This document shows, piece by piece, positions 31,926 through 36,049 of a DNA stretch of 36,049 nt (position 1 is the first letter of the stretch; every line of letters starts with the position of its first letter). This DNA comes from a virus: the IMG/VR virus record IMGVR_UViG_3300047317_000371, positions 1 through 36,049 of that record; one strand, 5' to 3'. Made by a program: the position numbers and the translations under genes. The notes under the pieces were generated by a model. It saw only the letters and a program-made list of their open reading frames with translations, did not search any database and was not told the DNA's origin.

Positions 31926-32221
31926 CGGTCATCCGTATCAGCGACAAGGCGACTGGCGCTGGTGAGGTCATCAAGGAACTACGCAAGACGGCGGACTTCA
32001 TCGAGAGTTTCCATGCCCAGAAGGAACTCCGCGTCATCGTCACCGGTGAGTTGAACATCGACGTTCATCTGGAGAAGCCGATGGACGAGAAGGCTCGACT
32101 CATCGCCGACATCCGCAACCACCTGCCCTACCTCCGTATCGGCTGGCCCGCGCTGGCTGATGAGATTGAGGCTGCCATGAAGCAAGTCGAGAGTGAGACC
32201 AAGGAGGCCGTGCCCGTATGA
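31922..32221 (+). CDS. hypothetical protein, 99 aa
   Basis: GTG start overlapping the previous stop (GTGA). Mixed alpha/beta: IKELRKTADFIESFHAQKELRVIVTGELNIDVHLE followed by helices. The C-terminal helix is acidic. No motif recognised. Overlaps the ATG of the Acb2-like gene (ATGA), suggesting co-expression with it. Confidence 0.6.
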   Translation: MTVIRISDKATGAGEVIKELRKTADFIESFHAQKELRVIVTGELNIDVHLEKPMDEKARLIADIRNHLPYLRIGWPALADEIEAAMKQVESETKEAVPV

Positions 32222-32430
32222 ACAACGGTGACCTCGACCGCATCTTCGACCACCACCCACCCACGACCGACGAGGAAGTCCTCGCTCACGAGCAGGTGCG
32301 CGAGGCGTTCAAGTCCATTGCTCGAACCATGAGCAACCTGCCTAACGGCAGGGAGCGGAGCATCGTCCTGACCAAGTTGGAGGAAGCGTCGTTCTTCGCA
32401 CACGCGGCCATCGGTCGCGGCCCGCAGTAG
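32218..32430 (+). CDS. Acb2-type anti-CBASS cyclic-oligonucleotide sponge homologue
   Basis: 70-aa helical protein with the Acb2/Tad1-type hairpin-domain signature: VREAFKSIARTMSNLPNGRE (27-46) and LTKLEEASFFAHAAIGR (51-67), matching the family's 'LP.GRE..ALTKLEEA.FWANAAIAR' core. Phage Acb2 proteins form hexamers that bind cyclic di- and trinucleotide messengers and so silence CBASS defence; relatives also counter Thoeris. Length and motif positions fit. The binding specificity cannot be read from the sequence. It lies in a small-protein operon just ahead of recombination nucleases. Confidence 0.85.
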   Translation: MNNGDLDRIFDHHPPTTDEEVLAHEQVREAFKSIARTMSNLPNGRERSIVLTKLEEASFFAHAAIGRGPQ

Positions 32431-32456
32431 CCTCAACCCCATCCCAAGGAGAACCA

Positions 32457-33311
32457 ATGCTCAGCATCACCGTGTCCGCGACCGGACCCAAGAACGCAAC
32501 GACCGACCCCGAGACAGGGCTCCGGTACTACGACTGGAAGGGACGCAAACTCCCTTCGTCCACCAGCCTCCGCCGCATGGCGGGGCTGCCCTTCCGCCTC
32601 CACCAGTGGGCCATCAGCAAGGTGGTCCAGCGTGCGGTGGACGAACACCTCATCCTGCGCCAGATGCTCGACCGGCCCAAGCGCCCACGTGAGCGGGTGC
32701 GTGACAAGAACGTGGCCAAGGAGGCGGGCAAGTGGCTCCGCTCTGCGGCCACCGAGGAGCGTGACGCAGCCAGCGAGTTGGGCACCTACGTCCACGACTG
32801 CGCGGTGAGGCGAACCCCACTGAGTCAGGTTGACCCGGTTGCCCGCCCGTACCTCATCAACTTCTACGACTGGGTGGCGTCGAGTGGGGTCAACATCATC
32901 GCCACCGAGAAGCAGGTCTTCAACCTGACCGAGGGCTACGCCGGGACGTTCGACCTCTTGGTCGAGTGGCCGCTCACCGGAGACATCGGTGTCATCGACA
33001 TCAAGACCAGCCGTGGGACCTACGCCGACCACGCCCTGCAGGTGGTGAGTTACGCGATGGGCGAGTTCATCGGCGAGGACGATGTCATCGACGTTGCCCT
33101 CACCAAGGCGCTGCACTCGGCGAACACGATGGCCTTGCTCCATCTGACCGAGGACGGCTGGCGCTACCAGCGGGTGCCCGCCACGCCCGAGTTGTTCGAT
33201 GCGTTCAAGGGACTCATCGCCTACGCCACGTTCATGGCTGCGTACCCAGAGATTGAGGCGCTGCTGGACTTGGAAGTGGCGGGCGGCATCCCGCTCACGG
33301 CCCAGCCATGA
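32457..33311 (+). CDS. PD-(D/E)XK exonuclease (Cas4/RecB-like)
   Basis: 284-aa nuclease of the RecB/Cas4-like superfamily. Visible motifs: G109-T-Y-V-H113 before the core, E151, D166 (YAGTFDLLVEW), D181-I-K183 (VIDIKTSRG) and Q195-x3-Y199 (LQVVSYA), the full catalytic set. No Cas4 iron-sulphur cysteines were seen, so it is closer to phage recombination exonucleases. Leader CAACCCCATCCCAAGGAG gives a strong ribosome site. ATGA overlap with endonuclease VII. Probable role: end resection in phage recombination. Confidence 0.9.
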   Translation: MLSITVSATGPKNATTDPETGLRYYDWKGRKLPSSTSLRRMAGLPFRLHQWAISKVVQRAVDEHLILRQMLDRPKRPRERVRDKNVAKEAGKWLRSAATEERDAASELGTYVHDCAVRRTPLSQVDPVARPYLINFYDWVASSGVNIIATEKQVFNLTEGYAGTFDLLVEWPLTGDIGVIDIKTSRGTYADHALQVVSYAMGEFIGEDDVIDVALTKALHSANTMALLHLTEDGWRYQRVPATPELFDAFKGLIAYATFMAAYPEIEALLDLEVAGGIPLTAQP

Positions 33312-33649
33312 CCGCCACCATCCGGTCTAGGAAGGGCCGTACGCCCACCAGACGACACGGACTGGGGAAGAGCGGCGTCGATGCCCTGTTGGCCCAGCAG
33401 GGCGGCTCCTGCGCCATCTGTGGCGTGCCGTACGAGGACAAGCCGGGGTCGCGCCTTGCGATGGACCACGACCACCGCCACTGCGCTGGTGTGAAGGGCT
33501 GCCCGCAGTGCGTTCGTGGGATGTGCTGCAACTCGTGCAACAACATCCTGCGGCTGGCGCATGATGACCCGGAGGTACTGCGCAAGGCCGTGGCGTACCT
33601 TGAACAGGCCAACAAGCGGGCGTTCTGGTGGGAGGCCAACCGTGAGTGA
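33308..33649 (+). CDS. recombination endonuclease VII (HNH/His-Me)
   Basis: Branched-DNA and Holliday-junction resolvase of the T4 gp49 type. Conserved features: C35-x2-C38 (CAICGVPYED), the active-site L-x-M-D53-H-D-H56, then V-R-G-M-C73-C74-N-S-C77-N78, and the DDPEVLRKAVAYLE tail. Length (113 aa) suits the phage catalytic-domain-only form. The insert HCAGVKGCPQC adds two extra Cys. Together with RusA it gives this phage two junction-resolving enzymes. Confidence 0.94.
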   Translation: MTATIRSRKGRTPTRRHGLGKSGVDALLAQQGGSCAICGVPYEDKPGSRLAMDHDHRHCAGVKGCPQCVRGMCCNSCNNILRLAHDDPEVLRKAVAYLEQANKRAFWWEANRE

Positions 33650-33887
33650 GCCGAACGGGTGGGCCATCATGCACGACCGTACGCTGCTGCACGAAGAGGG
33701 CGAGCCGTACTACCTGTTCGGCCCGTTGCCCTCACGTGAGATAGCCGACCTCATCGTGGTCTCACTGGAGTGCGAATGCATCAAGCGGGTGGTCCCCCTC
33801 TTCTTCCCCGGTGGAGTGACTATGAGGCTCGAAGCGACGATGCCCTCAGTCCTCCCCCTCCAACCCGCCGACGGCCACATCCACTAG
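33642..33887 (+). CDS. hypothetical protein, 81 aa
   Basis: GTG 33642 with GGGAGG 6 nt upstream, overlapping the endonuclease VII end by 8 nt. The product begins MSEPNGWAIMHDRTLLHEEGEPYYLFGPLPSREIADLIV and is alpha/beta with two Cys (ECEC). No family recognised. Its 3' half is overlapped by a second frame encoding a membrane protein. Confidence 0.6.
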   Translation: MSEPNGWAIMHDRTLLHEEGEPYYLFGPLPSREIADLIVVSLECECIKRVVPLFFPGGVTMRLEATMPSVLPLQPADGHIH

Positions 33888-33994
33888 GCCCACCACCCCA
33901 ACCGGGCTGGCTGCCCCACATCGTGGGCGCGGCCATCATCCTCACCGCGCTCGGGATTGTGCTGCTTGCGGCTACCCGCTTGACAAGTCTGTAG
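33776..33994 (+). CDS. small proline-rich single-pass membrane protein, 72 aa (overlapping frame)
   Basis: Frame ending 33994 with a clear C-terminal transmembrane helix (LPHIVGAAIILTALGIVLLAA) after a Pro/Arg linker. In-frame starts exist only far upstream (ATG 33776 with GGAG 5 nt before; GTG 33770), so it overlaps the preceding gene by 112 nt. The TM part is convincing; the exact start is not. It would be a tail-anchored or N-in membrane protein. Confidence 0.45.
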   Translation: MHQAGGPPLLPRWSDYEARSDDALSPPPPTRRRPHPLGPPPQPGWLPHIVGAAIILTALGIVLLAATRLTSL

Positions 33995-34008
33995 GGGTGG
34001 GCTACCTT
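33980..34008 (+). promoter_or_regulatory. promoter in front of the 34-kb untranslated region
   Basis: Consensus TTGACA (33980-33985), 17-nt spacer, TACCTT (34003-34008). It overlaps the end of the preceding gene and points into a 430-nt stretch without genes that ends in terminators, as expected for a small RNA gene. Confidence 0.5.
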
Positions 34009-34346
34009 ACGCATCCCCCTGCTGGCCGGTAGGGGGATGAAGATGGCAGAACACCCCTCTAATCCGGGGGTAACGCATCATCGGTCCCAAGTGGCCGAAC
34101 CCTCTGTAAGCCGACGCGATGAGCGGGCACGGAGGGGGACGCAAGCGTGGCTAGCGCGGAATGGGGCAATCCGCTCGTCGGGGTTAGAGCCGACGGGGTA
34201 GCACGGTAACGGTGAGTTTGGACCACGTCTTTTTGGAGGACGCGGGGTCCGATGCGGGTATACAAGAGTCCCGCCTTCAGCCACTTGCCGTGGCCCATCC
34301 CTTCGGGGGTGGACTACGGAAGAAGCCCCGCTTCGGCGGGGCTTTG
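34009..34346 (+). ncRNA. candidate structured non-coding RNA
   Basis: Untranslated stretch bounded by the TTGACA promoter (33980) and the TTCG-loop terminator (34323-34344). It contains several pairings: CCCCCT/AGGGGG near 34015-34037, GCGGA/TCCGC near 34159-34175, CGTCGG/CCGACG near 34177-34197, and GCGGG/CCCGC near 34255-34275. I tested it by eye for tRNA and tmRNA signatures and found none convincing. No open frame with a ribosome site is present. The RNA call is inference from the promoter, terminator and structure. Confidence 0.35.
34323..34344 (+). terminator. TTCG-loop terminator
   Basis: AAGCCCCGC (34323-34331), loop TTCG, GCGGGGCTT (34336-34344) followed by TGTGG. A 9-bp GC-rich stem with a UUCG tetraloop, oriented for rightward transcripts. 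Confidence 0.75.
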
Positions 34347-34366
34347 TGGTATCTGGCGACATCACG

Positions 34367-34400
34367 AATAGGCCCGGTCCCCTTGGGGACCGGGCCTATT
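34367..34400 (+). terminator. strong 16-bp terminator hairpin
   Basis: Arms 34367-34382 and 34385-34400 pair perfectly over 16 bp with a TT loop. The following TCTGTTTTC is T-rich, so it should stop rightward transcription. It backs up the TTCG-loop terminator just before the convergent leftward genes. Confidence 0.85.
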
Positions 34401-34403
34401 TCT

Positions 34404-34419
34404 GTTTTCACGTGAAACA
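34404..34419. other. parS-like palindrome
   Basis: GTTTTCACGTGAAACA matches the bacterial ParB-binding consensus TGTTTCACGTGAAACA at 14 of 16 positions; the right half and the CACGTG core are exact. It lies between two terminators, where no transcript needs the sequence. Could be chance around a CACGTG core. Confidence 0.4.
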
Positions 34420-34440
34420 GAGGGCGGAAACCCGCCCTCT
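34419..34440 (-). terminator. terminator for the leftward right-end cluster
   Basis: AGAGGGCGG (34419-34427), loop AAAC, CCGCCCTCT (34432-34440). On the minus strand it comes 3 nt after the stop of the 137-aa gene and is followed by GTTTC, consistent with leftward termination. Confidence 0.75.
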
Positions 34441-34443
34441 TGG

Positions 34444-34857
34444 TCAGCCCTTCTTGCCCTCACCCTTGTGCGTCTTGGTGTCCGGCCCCTCATGCGGGTG
34501 GGCCATCGCGTCATGCGCCTTGGCCTCGAACGAGCCAGCAGACGCGGGCTTGGCCGCGTTCGCTGCCACCTGCTTCTCGCCCTCGGACTCGGTGGTGTCA
34601 CCGATACCCGGACGCCGGTCCTCGGCACCGGGCACGCGCCCGTAGACCTTGTCGTCGCGGGCTTCCTGCTCCGCGCCGAGTTCCTCGGCGGTGGCCTTGG
34701 CGTCTTCCTCGGCCTCGCGCCGCTCGCTGGTGCGCTTCTCGGTCAGTTCCTCGTTGGCCTCACGAGCCATCGAGTCCTGCTTCGCCATCGCCTCTTCGAG
34801 GGTGGCTGCGCTCTCCTGCTCGGGGGCTTCGGTGGTCTCGGTCTTGGTCTCACTCAT
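34444..34857 (-). CDS. charged, probably disordered protein, 137 aa
   Basis: Very rich in Glu, Ala and Lys, with a long coiled-coil-like segment (EEAMAKQDSMAREANEELTEKRTSERREAEEDAKATAEELGAEQEARDDK). It shares the motif SAATLEEAM...LARE/MARE with the 65-aa gene two places upstream, so the two are probably related. The start is ATG 34857 (MSETKTETTEAP) with GAGG 6 nt upstream; the upstream extension of the frame is a shadow. Last gene of the leftward cluster. A structural or assembly role is possible, given similar charged accessory genes beside phage head genes. Confidence 0.6.
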   Translation of the reverse strand: MSETKTETTEAPEQESAATLEEAMAKQDSMAREANEELTEKRTSERREAEEDAKATAEELGAEQEARDDKVYGRVPGAEDRRPGIGDTTESEGEKQVAANAAKPASAGSFEAKAHDAMAHPHEGPDTKTHKGEGKKG

Positions 34858-35009
34858 CAGTAACCTCGCTTCATCTTCTGCTTGGCTTGCCGCCGCATCT
34901 TGACCTTCATCTTGACCTCGGGCTGCATGTTGTACATGCGCCGCGCAAGACGACCCGCGTCTGAGTGCCGGTACTCCGCTTGCTTCTGCTTCTTCCCGGC
35001 GCTGGCCAT
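34857..35009 (-). CDS. small very basic protein, 50 aa
   Basis: ATG 35009 with GGAGGG 6 nt upstream; TGA overlaps the next ATG (TGATG). The product has about 18 Lys/Arg residues and six Met (KKQKQAEYRHSDAGRLARRM, KMKVKMRRQAKQKMKRGY), suggesting a nucleic-acid- or capsid-interacting peptide. No family recognised. Confidence 0.6.
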   Translation of the reverse strand: MASAGKKQKQAEYRHSDAGRLARRMYNMQPEVKMKVKMRRQAKQKMKRGY

Positions 35010-35011
35010 GA

Positions 35012-35209
35012 CTATCCCTCCTCGGGAGCCTCCGCAGGGACTTCGTCCTCGGTCGTGCCGTTGCGCTCACGCGCCAACTTGTCCTGCAGGACCATCGCCT
35101 CTTCGAGGGTGGCCGCGCTCCGCTGGCCGGACTGCTCGGGACCGGTCCCGGTCATGGTCTCGGCCTCGGCGATGGCCTCAGCCTTCTTGGCCTCTTCCTT
35201 GGAAACCAT
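35012..35209 (-). CDS. small acidic protein, 65 aa, SAATLEEAM motif
   Basis: ATG 35209 has AGGAGG 4-5 nt upstream. N-terminal helix (MVSKEEAKKAEAIAEAETM) then GQRSAATLEEAMVLQDKLARE, nearly repeated in the 137-aa gene, and an acidic tail (EDEVPAEAPEEG). Function unknown; likely paralogue of the neighbouring gene's N-terminal segment. Confidence 0.65.
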   Translation of the reverse strand: MVSKEEAKKAEAIAEAETMTGTGPEQSGQRSAATLEEAMVLQDKLARERNGTTEDEVPAEAPEEG

Positions 35210-35217
35210 CGTTCCTC

Positions 35218-35577
35218 CTACGGGGTGGCGTTGTTGACCGGCAGGTTGAACGGCGGGGTCAGCGCACCGCCGACCTCCTTCAGGGGAGCGGCACCGCCAC
35301 CGGCATAGCGGATGCGCACGGTCTGGCCGTTGACCACCGGCGCAGCGAGGACGACGGCCACGCTGGCGGCTGATGCGGTGGCCGACGTGACGCCGACCGC
35401 CGCGCCGTTCACGGTGGCCGACCACTGGGATGGCGTGGTCGCACCGGCGACCAGCGCGGGTCCCGTGAAGGGAATGGTGAGGGCAGCCCCGTTCACCGAG
35501 GGGTTGTTGCTCGGCCTCGGCGCGAGGTTCGCTGCGTTCCAGCCGAACTGGATGAACCGGAGTGCTTGGGCGACCAT
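35218..35577 (-). CDS. putative minor structural protein, 119 aa
   Basis: Beta-rich, Ala/Val/Gly-rich protein with a pattern like a small Ig-like or decoration domain (ALTIPFTGPALVAGATTPSQWSATVNGAAVGVTSATASAASVAVVLAAPVVNGQTVRIRYAGGG). The ATG at 35577 has GAAGGGGAA upstream. Composition suits a virion surface protein; no family identified. Confidence 0.6.
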   Translation of the reverse strand: MVAQALRFIQFGWNAANLAPRPSNNPSVNGAALTIPFTGPALVAGATTPSQWSATVNGAAVGVTSATASAASVAVVLAAPVVNGQTVRIRYAGGGAAPLKEVGGALTPPFNLPVNNATP

Positions 35578-35578
35578 C

Positions 35579-35785
35579 TCATTTCCCCTTCAACTTGGCG
35601 TTGGCCTTTGCTCTCACCGCCGCCTTCTGACTCGGTGTCAGCGGTGGCTTCGCTTGGTCGATGCGTGCGAGAGCAGCCTTCGCGTGGGCCTTGTCAGGGA
35701 TGGGGAACTTCTGCGCCGAGTCGGGCTTGCCCGGCTGCTTGACGACGGCGCTCGCGGCCCGCTGCTTGGCGTTGAGCGTTGCCAT
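35579..35785 (-). CDS. small basic protein, 68 aa
   Basis: ATG 35785 with AAGGG 6 nt upstream; a GTG one codon earlier is less likely. The segment FPIPDKAHAKAALARIDQAKPPLTPSQKAAVRAKANAKL resembles the 'lPI.DeaHaRnALARi.q' motif found in small phage and prophage head-region proteins (DUF6582-like). Its start overlaps the stop of the upstream 38-aa gene. Function of that family is unknown to me. Confidence 0.6.
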   Translation of the reverse strand: MATLNAKQRAASAVVKQPGKPDSAQKFPIPDKAHAKAALARIDQAKPPLTPSQKAAVRAKANAKLKGK

Positions 35786-35901
35786 CACTTGCCCTTCTTG
35801 GCTTCACGCTTCTCTTCGGCCTTGCTCGGCATCTTGCCGGTCTTCTTCAGTTCCGCCCGGTCCTCGGCGTCCATCTTGGGCTTTGGTTTGGGAGCGGCCA
35901 T
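35785..35901 (-). CDS. small charged peptide, 38 aa
   Basis: ATG 35901 with a perfect AAGGAG site 6 nt upstream, which lies inside the end of the upstream gene. The product (MAAPKPKPKMDAEDRAELKK and a Lys/Glu-rich tail) is highly charged and likely disordered. Stop and next start share TGATG. Confidence 0.6.
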   Translation of the reverse strand: MAAPKPKPKMDAEDRAELKKTGKMPSKAEEKREAKKGK

Positions 35902-36049
35902 CTACGTCTCCTTGGTCTCACTCTCCGTGGTGGCGGGCTCGTCCTCTTCGGTGTCGTAGGCGTTCAACTTCGCCTTGGCATCGTCGAGCGAAGTCGCGCT
36001 GACGTGGTTGCCGGTGAACGTGAACGATGTGGTGGCAACGCTGGCGTCC
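35902..36049 (-). CDS. C-terminus of a structural-type protein (5' end outside window)
   Basis: The open frame enters from the right edge and ends at TAG (35902-35904). The visible 48 residues read DASVATTSFTFTGNHVSATS then LDDAKAKLNAYDTEEDEPAT and an acidic end. The SFTFTGN/SATSLDDA part resembles the end of a beta-rich domain, and SATSLDDAK echoes SAATLEEAM in two neighbours. Identity unknown. Confidence 0.55.
   Translation of the reverse strand, partial: DASVATTSFTFTGNHVSATSLDDAKAKLNAYDTEEDEPATTESETKET

Noticed and set aside
34009-34330. tRNA or tmRNA gene
   Set aside because: Some stem-loops resemble anticodon or T arms (near 34050-34075 and 34177-34200), but loop sizes and the conserved GTTCRA/T33 positions do not fit a full cloverleaf.

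Overview
The window is a high-GC segment of a tailed double-stranded DNA phage genome. The head-morphogenesis genes are unmistakable: large terminase, portal, scaffold, and a capsid of the N4-gp56 (HK97-fold) type. High GC, frequent GTG/TTG starts and many ATGA-type overlaps fit a high-GC host such as an actinobacterium, but no gene here proves the host. No tail genes, integrase or repressor were recognised, so morphology and lifestyle stay open.

Layout. (1) Positions 1-17620, minus strand: an SSB-like protein, then a late cluster read leftwards: candidate small terminase, TerL, portal, a 949-aa protein, a 2668-aa giant protein, scaffold, major capsid (cut by the left edge). The giant protein carries an ADP-ribosyltransferase signature and an HELIH zinc-protease motif, like known phage 'polyvalent' proteins delivered with the DNA. 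(2) 17621-17841: divergent control region. (3) 17842-21070, plus strand: primase-polymerase/helicase fusion, an iteron-like GAACAGGAC repeat cluster, and three unknown genes. (4) 21071-22451: a 1.4-kb region without convincing genes, packed with perfect inverted repeats. (5) 22452-28004: tiny Cys-rich proteins, a MoxR/CobS-type AAA+ ATPase, a CobT-like HEVGH protein with a long acidic tract, a vWA protein, small membrane and zinc-ribbon proteins, and an ADP-ribosyltransferase-like protein. (6) 28128-33994: small proteins, a 462-aa multi-HTH protein, RusA resolvase, an Acb2-type anti-CBASS sponge homologue, a PD-(D/E)XK nuclease and endonuclease VII. (7) 33980-34440: promoter, structured untranslated stretch, three terminator hairpins and a parS-like palindrome. 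(8) 34444-36049, minus strand: a cluster of small charged proteins, cut by the right edge.

The most unusual signal is not a gene. From about 21190 to 29130 the DNA is saturated with short perfect hairpins, each with its own unrelated stem. They run through non-coding DNA (stems up to 17 bp) and on through the reading frames of at least ten genes (stems 6-13 bp). By eye I count about 65 stems of 7 bp or more in 7.9 kb, against roughly 5 expected from base composition. The pattern is sparse in the late genes and in the plus-strand genes after 29.1 kb, which have similar GC. The same phage encodes two Holliday-junction/branched-DNA resolvases (RusA and endonuclease VII), enzymes that can act on extruded cruciforms. 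I know of no described system matching this and report it as the lead observation.
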